A stretch of 34,907 nt of DNA from Bradyrhizobium sp. (GCA_018971675.1 JAGXAF010000009.1:1-34907), one strand, 5' to 3'; positions 24,840 to 33,286 are shown, counted from the stretch's first letter. The notes: a model not told the origin generated them from the letters alone. Numbers and translations: made by a program.

Positions 24840-26582
24840 ATGGCAGGCGCTCCCGGTGTCCGGCGTTCCGAGCTCGGCGATGCGCTGCGCACGTGCCGCC
24901 ACGCCTTCATTGGCGTCGGCATTATGAGTTGCGCGATCAATGTGCTCTATCTCACCGGCTCGATCTTCATGCTGGAGATCTACGATCGCGTGCTGCCGAG
25001 CCGCAGCGTGCCGACCCTGATCGGCCTCGCGATCCTTGCCGGCGGAATGTACCTCGGCCAGGGCGTTCTTGACCTCGTTCGCGGACGAATTCTCGGGCGT
25101 GTCGGCACCGCCCTCGATGAATCGCTCAACCGCCGGGTATTCGACACCCTGGTGCGCCTGCCGCTGGTCATGGGCGCGCGCAACGAAGGCCTGCAGCCGT
25201 TGCGCGACCTCGACGCGGTGCGCTCTTTTCTCTCGGGCATGGGTCCCGGTGCCTTCTTCGACCTGCCGTGGTTGCCGTTCTACCTGGCGATCTGTTTCGC
25301 CTTCCATTTCGCGATCGGGATAACGGCACTGGTGGGCGCCATCATCCTTGTCGGCCTTACCCTCGTCACGGAATACCTGTCGCGCGCACCGGCGCGCGAG
25401 GCGACGGGGCTTGCGGCGCGCCGCAACGATCTGGCCGCCGCCAGCCGACGCAACGCCGAGGTCCTGGTGGCGATGGGAATGTCCGGACGATTGACCGATC
25501 GCTGGAGCGAGGCCAACGAAAAATATCTGACGGGCAATCAATACGCCAGCGACATCGCCGGCGGTCTCGGTGCGATTTCCAAGGTGCTTCGCATGACGCT
25601 GCAATCGGCGGTGCTTGGTGTCGGCGCCTACCTGGTGATCTATCAGGAGGCGACGGCTGGCATCATCATTGCGGGATCGATCCTGAGCGCGCGGGCATTG
25701 GCCCCCGTCGATCTTGCAATCGCGCACTGGAGAAGCTTCGTCGCCGCCCGGCAAAGCTGGCACCGCCTCAACCGCCTGCTCGAACAATTGCCGCCGCGAA
25801 CCGGGCAGACCCTGCTGCAGGAGCCGTCGAGCCGGCTTTCGGTCGAGACCGTCAGCATCGTGCCGCCGGGCGATCAGAAGATCATCGTGCAGGAAATCAC
25901 CTTCGCACTCGAGGCCGGACATGGGCTCGGCATCATTGGACCGAGCGGATCCGGAAAATCGTCGCTGGCGCGCGTGCTGGTCGGCGTATGGCAACCGTTT
26001 CGCGGCAAGGTCCGGCTGGATGGCGCCGCGCTCGACCAATGGTCGCCTGACGTGCTTGGCCGTCACATCGGATATCTGCCGCAGGATGTCGAATTGTTCG
26101 CCGGCACGGTGGCGCAGAATATCTGCCGTTTCGATCCCGATGCCAGTTCCGACGGCATCATTGCCGCCGCCAAGGAAGCCGGTGTGCACCAGCTCATCAT
26201 CAAGATGCGCGACGGCTACGATACCCAGGTCGGCGAACAGGGGCATGCGTTGTCGGCCGGCCAGGCGCAGCGGGTGGCGCTGGCGCGGGCGTTGTACGGA
26301 AATCCTTTCCTGATCGTGCTCGACGAACCGAATTCCAACCTCGATACCGAAGGCGACGAAGCGTTGACGCGGGCGATCCGTGCCGCGCGGGAGCGCGGCG
26401 CCGTCGTGGTGGTGGTGGCGCACCGGCCGGTCGGGATCGAAGGGGTTGACCAGCTTTTGGTGTTGAGGGACGGTCGCATGCAGGCCTTCGGCCCCAAGGA
26501 GACGGTGCTCGGACAGGTGATCCAGCGGGTAGGGCCGCCCACGCCGATCAAGATCGTCAGCGAAGGCGGGGTCAAGAAATGA
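24840..26582 (+). CDS. type I secretion system permease/ATPase (PrtD/HasD type)
   Basis: The track begins at a TTG; the next codon is ATG (24840, 'MAGAPGVRRSELGDALRTCRHAF') and is the better start. The 580-residue protein has the PrtD/HasD layout. A membrane domain starts 'LYLTGSIFMLEIYDRVLPSRSVPTLIGL' and includes 'DLPWLPFYLAICFAFHFAIG'. The ATPase domain has Walker A 'GPSGSGKSSLAR' (about residue 367), 'GYLPQDVELFAGTVAQNICRF', signature 'LSAGQAQRVALARALY', Walker B 'FLIVLDEPNSNLD' and switch 'VAHRP'. No N-terminal C39-like domain is present. It exports proteins with C-terminal signals in one step; the giant FecR/VCBS protein 3.9 kb upstream is the likely cargo. It overlaps the adaptor gene by four bases. 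Confidence 0.94.
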   Translation: MAGAPGVRRSELGDALRTCRHAFIGVGIMSCAINVLYLTGSIFMLEIYDRVLPSRSVPTLIGLAILAGGMYLGQGVLDLVRGRILGRVGTALDESLNRRVFDTLVRLPLVMGARNEGLQPLRDLDAVRSFLSGMGPGAFFDLPWLPFYLAICFAFHFAIGITALVGAIILVGLTLVTEYLSRAPAREATGLAARRNDLAAASRRNAEVLVAMGMSGRLTDRWSEANEKYLTGNQYASDIAGGLGAISKVLRMTLQSAVLGVGAYLVIYQEATAGIIIAGSILSARALAPVDLAIAHWRSFVAARQSWHRLNRLLEQLPPRTGQTLLQEPSSRLSVETVSIVPPGDQKIIVQEITFALEAGHGLGIIGPSGSGKSSLARVLVGVWQPFRGKVRLDGAALDQWSPDVLGRHIGYLPQDVELFAGTVAQNICRFDPDASSDGIIAAAKEAGVHQLIIKMRDGYDTQVGEQGHALSAGQAQRVALARALYGNPFLIVLDEPNSNLDTEGDEALTRAIRAARERGAVVVVVAHRPVGIEGVDQLLVLRDGRMQAFGPKETVLGQVIQRVGPPTPIKIVSEGGVKK

Positions 26583-27919
26583 CCGTTCAGGGAATGATCG
26601 GCCAAAAGACGGGCCTTGCCGAGGCAAAGGGCGCGCAAGCATCGATCCGGCTGCACCTGATCGTCGGCCTGTCGGTGGTCGTGCTCCTGGTTGGCGGGCT
26701 CGGCGGCTGGGCCTCGACCGCCGAAATCTCCGGCGCGCTGATCGCGCCGGGATCGATCGTGGTCGAATCCAGCGTCAAGAAGGTCCAGCATCCGACCGGC
26801 GGCGTCGTTGGCGAAGTGCGCGCGCATGACGGCGACCACGTCAAGGCCGGCGATATCGTGGTGCGGCTCGATGACACTGTCACCAAGGCGAACCTCGCGA
26901 TCGTCACCAAGAATCTCAATGGTCTCCTGGCGCGCGGCGCGCGGCTGGAGGCCGAGCAGCAGGGCCTCGACAAGATCGTGTTTCCGCAAGCCTTGCTCGA
27001 TCAAGCTGATGACCCCGATGTCAAGGACGTGATGGCAAGCGAGACCAAATTGTTCGAAGTCCGCACCACCGGGCGGAGCGGACAGAAGGCGCAATTGCGC
27101 GAGCGGATCACGCAGTTGAAGGAAGAGATCGCGGGCCTCTCGGCGCAGGCCCAGGCCAAGGACCAGGAAATAGCGTTGGTCGACAAGGAATTGGTCGGCG
27201 TTCGCCAGCTCTACGACCAGCATCTCGTGCAGTTGGCGCGGCTGACCACGCTGGAGCGCGACGCGGCGCGGCTCGCCGGCGAAAAGGCGCAATACGTTGC
27301 CTCCACGGCGCAGGCCAAGGGCAAGATCACCGAGACTGAATTGCAGATCATCCAGATCGACAAGGACATGGTCAGCGACGTCTCCAAGGATCTGCGCGAG
27401 ACCAATGACAAGATCGGCGAATATATCGAGCGCAAGGTCACCGCAGAGGACCAGTTGCGCCGGGTCGATATCCGCGCGCCGCAGGACGGGATCGTCGAGC
27501 AATCGACCGTGCATACCGTAGGCGGGGTGATCCAGGCGGGCGATGCGATCATGATGATCGTGCCGCAAGCCGACGACCTTCAGGTCGAGGCCAAGGTCAA
27601 CCCGCAGGACATCGACAAACTGCAGATCGGCGAAAAGACGCTGCTGCGGCTATCGGCTTTCAACCAGCGCACGACGCCGGAATTGACCGGCGAGGTGATC
27701 CGCGTATCGCCCGACGTCACCACGGACCAGCGCACCGGACAATCCCACTACACCATCCGCGTCTCGCTGCCGCCGGACGAAGTTGCAAAGCTCGGCGAAG
27801 TCAAGCTGATTCCGGGCATGCCGGTGGAAGCCTTCGTCCAGACCGGCGATCGCACCCTGATGTCCTATCTGGTCAAGCCGCTGAAGGACCAGTTGATGCG
27901 TGCCTTCCGCGAGCGCTGA
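26579..27919 (+). CDS. HlyD-family type I secretion periplasmic adaptor (PrtE type)
   Basis: The 446-residue adaptor starts inside the stop codon of the ABC gene (ATGA overlap). It has one membrane helix ('LIVGLSVVVLLVGGLGGWAST'), then the first lipoyl half 'VQHPTGGVVGEVRAHDGDHVKAGDIVVRLDDT'. A long charged coiled coil (about residues 95-290) follows, then 'RRVDIRAPQDGIVEQSTVHTVGGVIQAGDAIMMIVPQADDLQVEAKVNPQDIDKLQIG' and the C-terminal beta domain ending 'GDRTLMSYLVKPLKDQLMRAFRER', a typical type I adaptor ending. It links the ABC protein to a TolC-like outer-membrane channel, which is absent from this window and must be encoded elsewhere. Together the two genes form a two-gene secretion operon. 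Confidence 0.94.
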   Translation: MTVQGMIGQKTGLAEAKGAQASIRLHLIVGLSVVVLLVGGLGGWASTAEISGALIAPGSIVVESSVKKVQHPTGGVVGEVRAHDGDHVKAGDIVVRLDDTVTKANLAIVTKNLNGLLARGARLEAEQQGLDKIVFPQALLDQADDPDVKDVMASETKLFEVRTTGRSGQKAQLRERITQLKEEIAGLSAQAQAKDQEIALVDKELVGVRQLYDQHLVQLARLTTLERDAARLAGEKAQYVASTAQAKGKITETELQIIQIDKDMVSDVSKDLRETNDKIGEYIERKVTAEDQLRRVDIRAPQDGIVEQSTVHTVGGVIQAGDAIMMIVPQADDLQVEAKVNPQDIDKLQIGEKTLLRLSAFNQRTTPELTGEVIRVSPDVTTDQRTGQSHYTIRVSLPPDEVAKLGEVKLIPGMPVEAFVQTGDRTLMSYLVKPLKDQLMRAFRER

Positions 27920-28346
27920 GCCAGGACCCCCCGCTGCTGCCAGGCTCCTGAAGCTTCTGACGCCCGACGCTGGCATCAAGTCATGCGGAATATTTCGCGC
28001 GACGACGGTGAAACAAAGCCGGCCCGGGATAGCAGCGTATGTTCATAAAACTCGGCCGCCGACGTCCCATATCCCGGAAACAAGCGGCGATGGCAGCTTG
28101 CGCCGACAATCCGCTTTGGGCCGCTTCCGTTGAAAGGTGGGCGGTAATTCAACGTGGTTGCAGGTGCTGCGCTTTGGCTGCTCCGAGTGAAGCGGTAAGC
28201 CGATTTTCGCCCCTTCCGCATTCCCCATCCGGAAAAGGCGGGTTGACAGCCCGACTAGCAGGGTTTTTATTTAAGCCACGGGGATGTGCGATCTCCCCGC
28301 GAGGCGACATGCCCAAGAATCGCGTCCTGATACCAAGGGGCGCCGC
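27920..28346. other. intergenic region before the chromate-resistance genes
   Basis: The first 300 bases hold no gene or structure I can support; short ORFs in the track here lack family features and ribosome binding sites. The last 100 bases contain the promoter listed separately, followed by a leader of about 75 bases and AAGGGG before the start codon at 28347. Confidence 0.5.
28243..28271 (+). promoter_or_regulatory. sigma70-like promoter of the chromate-resistance genes
   Basis: A consensus TTGACA (28243-28248) and TTTATT (28266-28271) are separated by 17 bases. They are placed 75 bases before the rhodanese-ChrB start. The spacer contains CCCGACTAGCAGGG, a short inverted repeat that could contribute to control. 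Transcription from here would cover both chr genes. Confidence 0.5.
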
Positions 28347-29165
28347 ATGTCTTCATACACCTCAATTTCCTCCGACAAGCTTTCCAGACTGATCGGTACT
28401 TCCAATGCGCCGACGCTCATCGACGTCCGCCTTGATGAGGATTTCGCGGCCGATCCACGCTTGATTCCCGGTGCCGCGCGGCGCTCGCATGTCGACGTCC
28501 AGGACTGGGCTCCTCGCGTCGCGGGTCAGTCGGTGGTCGTCATCTGCAACAACGGCCAGAAAATCAGCGAAGGCACGGCCGCCTGGCTCCGATGCAGCAA
28601 CATCGCCGCCGAGGTTCTCGAAGGCGGTCATCTCGGCTGGAGACAGGCCGGGCTTCCGACTGTTCCCGCGGACAAGATTCCCAGGCGTGACGGGCGGGGT
28701 CGCACGGTTTGGGTGACGCGATCCCGGCCCAAGATCGACCGTATCGCCTGTCCCTGGCTGATCCGGCGCTTCGTCGATCCCGCCGCCGTGTTTCTTTTTG
28801 TGGCGCCTGCCGAGGTCACATCGGTGGCCGAGCGCTTCGATGCCACGCCGTTCGACATCGAGGATGTCTTCTGGAGCCATCGCGGCGAGTTCTGCACCTT
28901 TGACGTCATGGTGCAGGAGTTCGGTATTTCCACGCCGGCGTTGGAGCGGCTCGCGACCATGGTGCGGGCTGCCGATACGGCGCGTCTCGATCTGTCGCCC
29001 GAGGCGCCCGGATTGCTGGCGGCCTCGCTCGGCCTCTCGCGCATGTACGACGACGATCTCGAACAGTTGAATGCCGGCATGCGCCTGTATGACGCGTTCT
29101 ACCGCTGGTGCCGTGACGCGATCAAGGAAACGCACAACTGGCCGACCAACAAGGTGAAGCCGTAA
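28347..29165 (+). CDS. rhodanese-ChrB fusion, chromate resistance protein
   Basis: The start at 28347 ('MSSYTSISSDKLSRLIG') has AAGGGG upstream; the track form adds 21 unlikely residues. Residues 1-110 form a rhodanese domain ('APTLIDVRLDEDFAADPRLIPGA', with catalytic-loop cysteine C67 in 'VVVICNNGQKIS' and 'VLEGGHLGWRQAGLP'). Residues about 125-272 match the ChrB C-terminal domain ('WVTRSRPKIDRIACPWLIRRFVDPAAVFLFV', 'FDIEDVFWSHRGEFCTFDVMVQEFGI'). Classical ChrB has a different N-terminal half that acts in chromate-dependent regulation; here a sulfurtransferase-like domain replaces it. With ChrA next door, a role in sensing or reducing oxyanion stress is likely. The 66-base gap to chrA suggests one operon. 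Confidence 0.88.
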   Translation: MSSYTSISSDKLSRLIGTSNAPTLIDVRLDEDFAADPRLIPGAARRSHVDVQDWAPRVAGQSVVVICNNGQKISEGTAAWLRCSNIAAEVLEGGHLGWRQAGLPTVPADKIPRRDGRGRTVWVTRSRPKIDRIACPWLIRRFVDPAAVFLFVAPAEVTSVAERFDATPFDIEDVFWSHRGEFCTFDVMVQEFGISTPALERLATMVRAADTARLDLSPEAPGLLAASLGLSRMYDDDLEQLNAGMRLYDAFYRWCRDAIKETHNWPTNKVKP

Positions 29166-29231
29166 GCACGCGGACACTCTTTGGACCAACTGCCTCGTCG
29201 AGGAAAAGCTAGAGCCAGAGGGCATTGGGCG

Positions 29232-30407
29232 ATGACGACAACAACGACGACTTTCGCTCGCGGCCGGATGGGCGAAATCGTGCGCTATTTTCTTCGGCTT
29301 GGCTGCCTGGGCTTCGGTGGACCGGTGGCCCTGGTCGGCCAGATGGAGCGCGAACTCGTCGACGGCAAGAAGTGGTTGACGAAAGAGCAGATGCGCGAGG
29401 CTGTTGCGATCTGTCAGTCACTGCCGGGACCGCTGGCGATCCAGGTCGGCATCTACATCTGTTATCTTCGTTGCGGCTTCTGGGGAGCATGGGCCGGCGG
29501 CTGGGCTTTTATCCTGCCGAACTTCATGATCGTTGCCGGCCTGGGTGCACTGTATGTGTATCTGGGTGATCTGCGACCGGTCACCGCCATCTTCTACGGC
29601 GTCAGTCCGGCGGTGATCGCGCTGATACTTCATTCCTGCTACCGGCTCGCCAGGCTCGGCATGGAGGACCGGCTGCAATGGGTGATCGCCGTGGTTTGCC
29701 TTGCCATCACGGTGATCCTTCAGGCCGAAGTCGCGCTCTTGTTCATTGGCGCCGGCGTTGTAGGCATTCTCTGCTACGGCACCTTCCGGGGACGCACACC
29801 GACGGCATTGAGTGTCACCGCGCCGGTTCTGGCGCAGCTTGCGCCGAATACCTCCGGCTCGATCCTCGGCAAGCTATTGCTGTTTTTTCTCAAGGCCGGT
29901 TCGCTTACCTTCGGAAGCGGACTTGTGATCGTGCCCTTTCTCGAACAGGGGCTCGTCCAGCAGTTCGGTTGGCTTGACGAGCGACAGTTCCTGATCGCGG
30001 TCGCGATCGGGATGATCAGCCCGGGGCCCGTGGTGATCACCGCGACGTTTGTCGGCTATCTCGTCGCAGGCTTTTGGGGCTCGCTGGTCTCCACCATCGG
30101 CATCTTCCTGCCATCGTTTCTGCTGGTGCTGATCGTCGCCCCGTTGCTTGCACGCCATCGCGGCAATGCGAACGTGCAGGGTTTCGTCAAGGGCGCCTAC
30201 GCGGCCGCGATCGGAACGATCCTGGGCGCATGCATTCTGCTCGGCCGCATCGCCATCGGTGATTGGCTGACGGCGCTGGTCGGAATTGTCTCACTGGCTA
30301 TCCTGTTTCGCTGGAAGGTGAGCAATCCGCTCCTGATCTGCGCGACGGCGGTGATTGGTCTCATGACCTATCCGATCATCCAGCCGGGTTGGGTGATGGT
30401 TCATTAG
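29232..30407 (+). CDS. chrA: chromate transporter ChrA
   Basis: The start is the ATG at 29232 ('MTTTTTTFARGRMGEIVRYFLRLGCLGFGGP'), 51 bases inside the track ORF. The 391-residue protein is a long, two-domain CHR-family transporter. The first half carries 'LGCLGFGGPVALVGQMERELVDGKKWL' and 'CQSLPGPLAIQVGIYICYLRCGFWGAWAGG'. The second half repeats the pattern as 'KAGSLTFGSGLVIVPFLEQGLVQQFGWLDERQFLIAVAIGMISPGPVVITATFVGYLVAGFWGSLVS'. About ten membrane helices are apparent. ChrA expels chromate from the cytoplasm using the membrane potential; some relatives handle sulfate. The upstream ChrB fusion supports chromate. It converges on the 2-hydroxycarboxylate transporter gene. Confidence 0.93.
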   Translation: MTTTTTTFARGRMGEIVRYFLRLGCLGFGGPVALVGQMERELVDGKKWLTKEQMREAVAICQSLPGPLAIQVGIYICYLRCGFWGAWAGGWAFILPNFMIVAGLGALYVYLGDLRPVTAIFYGVSPAVIALILHSCYRLARLGMEDRLQWVIAVVCLAITVILQAEVALLFIGAGVVGILCYGTFRGRTPTALSVTAPVLAQLAPNTSGSILGKLLLFFLKAGSLTFGSGLVIVPFLEQGLVQQFGWLDERQFLIAVAIGMISPGPVVITATFVGYLVAGFWGSLVSTIGIFLPSFLLVLIVAPLLARHRGNANVQGFVKGAYAAAIGTILGACILLGRIAIGDWLTALVGIVSLAILFRWKVSNPLLICATAVIGLMTYPIIQPGWVMVH

Positions 30408-30418
30408 AGCCGTGGCGT

Positions 30419-30432
30419 GTCCCGGAAGGGAC
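30419..30432. terminator. candidate hairpin between convergent genes
   Basis: GTCCC-GGAA-GGGAC is a perfect five-base stem with a stable GNRA-type tetraloop, in the 41-base gap between the convergent chrA and transporter genes. GC-rich sequence follows rather than uridines, so its strength is uncertain. Confidence 0.35.
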
Positions 30433-30448
30433 GGCGGCGGCGCCGACG

Positions 30449-31828
30449 CTAGGCGATTTGGGTCAAGACGATCAGCACGCCCGTGACGGTAAGCGCGCCA
30501 CCGATGCGGGTTGCGATCTGGGCGAACGGCATCAGCTGCATGCGGTTGGCCGCGGTCAGGATCGCGACATCGCCCGTGCCGCCCTGTCCGCTGTGACAGG
30601 CGGTGACGATCGCGGTGTCGATCGGATACATTTTCAGCCAGCTTCCGACAAAAAATCCCGTGGTTATGATTGCGGCCACCGTTGCCACGATCGTGATGAT
30701 GTAGGGCAGGGTGAAAGCCGCCACCAGCTTGTCCCATGGCGTCAACGCCACGCCGATCGCGAACAGCAGCGGATAGGTTACGGCGGTCGAAAAGAATTTA
30801 TAGACGTGGAAGGCGCCAAGCTGAAGCGATGGCGACACCGCACGAGCCAGCTTCAGCAGCACGGCAATCAGCAGCATCACCACCGGCGCGGGAAAGCCGA
30901 ACAACCGCTGCGCCAGGACGCCGATCAGATAGAGCGTTACGGCGGTAACGACGGCGGCTGCGACGGTTGCTACATCGACATGCTGCTTCGTATCTTCTTC
31001 CTCGAATTCCAGCTCGTCATGCTCGCCCGGTTGCAGGCGTCCCTCGCCGGTCAGATGCGGATATTTCTTCCCGACATAGTTGAGCGTGCCCGACAGCAGA
31101 ATGGCCGTCAGGCTGCCCAGCATTACCGGCGGCAGCACCTGCGCGAACAGGTCGCCCTGCGGCTGGTGAAGAATCTGCGAATAGCCGATCGAGAGCGGAA
31201 TCGCTCCTTCGCCCACGCCTCCGGCCATGATCGGAACCACGACGAAGAAGAACGCGTGGTAAGCGCCGAGGCCGAGCATGATGCCGACGAGTGTTCCCAC
31301 CAGACCGCCGGCGAGCGAGCCCGCGGCCAGCGGAACGAAGATCTTGAGGAATCCCTTGATCAGGACGCCTCGATCCATCCCCAGGATGCTGCCGACGATG
31401 ATGCAGGAAATGAACAGGTACAGGAAGTTCGAATCCTTGGTGAAGGTCTTGATCGAATCCACAATTGAGGCAGGCAACAAATGATGGAATGCCAGGAACG
31501 ACGGAATGAAGGTCGCGAAGATCGCCGCCGCACCGATGTTGCGGATGATCGGAATTCGTTTGCCCAGCTCGGCGCAGCTAAAGCCGCCCATCGATAGCAG
31601 TACGATGGCCATAAGGATATCGGACGGCACTTTCCCGGTGGTCGCGAAACCGGCGATCACGGCAAACAGGATCAGGAAAACGGGCAGAGGAATGATGCCG
31701 ATCTTGTAGTCGACGATTGCCCACCAGCGCACGGGCCAGGACCCGCGAGCTTCGCTTTGCAAGCCTGTTTCGCCTTGCAAGGTTGCCTCGCTTTGCAAAG
31801 CCGGCGCTGCGCTCTCGGCGTCCTGCAA
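30449..31828 (-). CDS. 2-hydroxycarboxylate (citrate/malate-type) transporter
   Basis: The start codon is TTG (31828), with AGGGGA six bases upstream. The 459-residue protein is a 2HCT-family secondary transporter with about eleven helices. Both reentrant-loop signatures with GGXG are visible: 'MAGGVGEGAIPLSIGYSQIL' and 'CHSGQGGTGDVAILTAANRMQLMPFAQIATRIGGA'. These are near-identical to CitS/MleP/CimH relatives, which take up citrate or malate with sodium or protons. The N terminus has a unique triple repeat 'ALQSEA-TLQGET-GLQSEA' before the first helix. A central acidic loop, 'QPGEHDELEFEEEDTKQ', is cytoplasmic. The LysR gene 160 bases upstream in the same direction is a possible regulator. 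The exact substrate is not decided by sequence. Confidence 0.93.
   Translation of the reverse strand: MQDAESAAPALQSEATLQGETGLQSEARGSWPVRWWAIVDYKIGIIPLPVFLILFAVIAGFATTGKVPSDILMAIVLLSMGGFSCAELGKRIPIIRNIGAAAIFATFIPSFLAFHHLLPASIVDSIKTFTKDSNFLYLFISCIIVGSILGMDRGVLIKGFLKIFVPLAAGSLAGGLVGTLVGIMLGLGAYHAFFFVVVPIMAGGVGEGAIPLSIGYSQILHQPQGDLFAQVLPPVMLGSLTAILLSGTLNYVGKKYPHLTGEGRLQPGEHDELEFEEEDTKQHVDVATVAAAVVTAVTLYLIGVLAQRLFGFPAPVVMLLIAVLLKLARAVSPSLQLGAFHVYKFFSTAVTYPLLFAIGVALTPWDKLVAAFTLPYIITIVATVAAIITTGFFVGSWLKMYPIDTAIVTACHSGQGGTGDVAILTAANRMQLMPFAQIATRIGGALTVTGVLIVLTQIA
31752..31805. repeat. 18-bp tandem repeat, three units
   Basis: Units TCGCTTTGCAAGCCTGTT, TCGCCTTGCAAGGTTGCC and TCGCTTTGCAAAGCCGGC lie head to tail within the 5' end of the transporter gene. 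They encode 'ALQSEA', 'TLQGET' and 'GLQSEA'. The unit length keeps the frame, so copy number could vary without breaking the gene. Confidence 0.75.
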
Positions 31829-31988
31829 TTTGTTTCCCCTGTTTTTTCGCCCGTCGTTTTCCCTGGGCGTGGCCGGTCAGGTTTCTCGTCCGCCGGCCGT
31901 TGTCTTTTGAGGGCTCAATCTGCCATGCCCGCGCGGCGCGGCCAACCGCAAAACTTCCTGAACGAGATACCGTGCGCCCGCCGATATT

Positions 31989-32888
31989 TCAGGGCTTGTT
32001 CTGCGCCGAGGCGCGAAGCCATTGCCGGAATGCCGCGAGCTTGGGCGGGTCGGCGCGCTCCACCGGCGAAACCAGATAGAATCCGGCATCGGCCGGCAGG
32101 GCGATCTGGAAGGGGACGACGAGGCGGCCCTTGGCGATGTCGGCCTCGACATAGGAGGTGCGGCCCATCGCGACCCCGATACCGTCGATTGCGGCCTGCA
32201 CGGTCATCAGGATCAGGTCGAACGTCAGCCCGGGCTGCCTGGAAATATTGGCCGGCAATTCCGCGGCGGTGAGCCACAACCGCCAGTCGTCGTCATAGAC
32301 GCCGCTGGTGTGCAGCAACGTATGATGGGCGAGATCTTCCGGGCTTTTCAGCGGCCGCTTGCCGGTGAGCAGCGCCGGGCCGCACACGGGAAACAATTGA
32401 TCGGCAGTCAGCCAGTCGGCGCGCAGACCCGGCCAGTGGCCGCGTCCGTAGCGGATCGCGGCGTCGACATCGCCGCTCTTGAAATCGACCAGAGCCGTCG
32501 AGGTGGTGATGCGGACGTCGATGCCCGGATGGGCCTCCTGGAACGTCGACATCCGCGGCAGAAGCCACTTCGCAGCCAGCGAGGCCAGCGTCGAGATCGT
32601 CAGCACATGATCGTCGTCCTTGCGCAGCAAGCGGTCGGTCGCCAACCTCAAATCGTTGAATGCGGCGCGGACTCCCGGCAGATAATCCCTGGCTTGCGGG
32701 GTCAGTGCCAGCGCGCGGTTCTGCCGGACGAACAGCCGGATCCCCAATTCCTCCTCAAGCCGCCGGATCTGATGGCTGATCGCGGTTTGGGTGACGTTCA
32801 ATTCGGTTGCCGCATTGGTGAAGCTGAGGTGCCGGGCGGCGGCCTCAAAGGCGCGCAACCCATTGAGCGAAGGTAGCCTGCTGGCCAT
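31989..32888 (-). CDS. LysR-family (GcvA-type) transcriptional regulator
   Basis: The 299-residue protein has the N-terminal LysR helix-turn-helix in its GcvA-type form: 'LPSLNGLRAFEAAARHLSFTNAATELNVTQTAISHQIRRLEEELGIRLFVRQNRALALTPQARDYLPGVRAAFNDL'. A periplasmic-binding-protein-like effector domain follows ('LTISTLASLAAKWLLPRMSTFQEAHPGIDVRITTS'). It ends at the usual length. It is divergent from the DUF1127 gene and lies upstream of the transporter gene on the same strand, so either could be a target. A 12-base perfect palindrome lies 12 bases before its start codon and may be an autoregulatory site. The effector is unknown. Confidence 0.93.
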   Translation of the reverse strand: MASRLPSLNGLRAFEAAARHLSFTNAATELNVTQTAISHQIRRLEEELGIRLFVRQNRALALTPQARDYLPGVRAAFNDLRLATDRLLRKDDDHVLTISTLASLAAKWLLPRMSTFQEAHPGIDVRITTSTALVDFKSGDVDAAIRYGRGHWPGLRADWLTADQLFPVCGPALLTGKRPLKSPEDLAHHTLLHTSGVYDDDWRLWLTAAELPANISRQPGLTFDLILMTVQAAIDGIGVAMGRTSYVEADIAKGRLVVPFQIALPADAGFYLVSPVERADPPKLAAFRQWLRASAQNKP

Positions 32889-32900
32889 GCCACAAATCCC

Positions 32901-32912
32901 AATTCATGAATT
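32901..32912. promoter_or_regulatory. 12-bp palindrome between LysR and DUF1127 genes
   Basis: AATTCATGAATT is a perfect palindrome located 12 bases upstream of the LysR start codon, in the 115-base divergent gap. A related ATGAATATCCAT lies at about 32963-32974. LysR proteins usually bind T-N11-A dyads near such gaps. Binding is inference. Confidence 0.3.
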
Positions 32913-33003
32913 TTTGTCATCTTAACGGGAACAAAGTGTCGTTTGTAGAAGTGCCAAATAGCATGAATATCCATAGCAGAATGTTGGTTTTTGGAGGCAA
33001 AAA

Positions 33004-33207
33004 ATGTTCGTTCGTTCACATCCACAGATGATGAATCATCATGGCTCTGGTTTCTGGGCGCAAATGGAGGAAACCATCCATGTTTGGCGGGAACGCATGA
33101 GGGCCAGGCGGGAACTGGCGCAGTGGACCGACCGCGACCTGCACGATATCGGCGTTTCCCGCAGCGACATCATCAACGAGACCGAAAAGCCATTTTGGCG
33201 GGCTTGA
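33004..33207 (+). CDS. DUF1127-domain small protein
   Basis: The 67-residue product ends in a clear DUF1127 (YjiS-like) motif, 'WRERMRARRELAQWTDRDLHDIGVSRSDIINETEKPFWRA'. The start ATG has GGAGG six bases upstream. DUF1127 proteins are short, arginine-rich and cytoplasmic. In some alphaproteobacteria they take part in RNA turnover and phosphate or carbon metabolism, and they often accompany LysR regulators. Here the gene is divergent from a GcvA-type LysR gene, consistent with that association. It is probably cotranscribed with the GNAT gene 79 bases downstream. Confidence 0.9.
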   Translation: MFVRSHPQMMNHHGSGFWAQMEETIHVWRERMRARRELAQWTDRDLHDIGVSRSDIINETEKPFWRA

Positions 33208-33286
33208 AGGCAGCCGGAGCGCGAGCAGCGCCGGCACCGCTTCGTCATCAGGGTCGGCGGCCAACTTATTTCAAGGGGAGCACGCG

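Noticed and set aside
24831-26642. 603-residue minus-strand ORF
   Set aside because: Antisense to the type I secretion ABC gene, whose motifs are unmistakable.
30263-31468. 401-residue plus-strand ORF
   Set aside because: Antisense to the 2-hydroxycarboxylate transporter gene with no recognisable domain.
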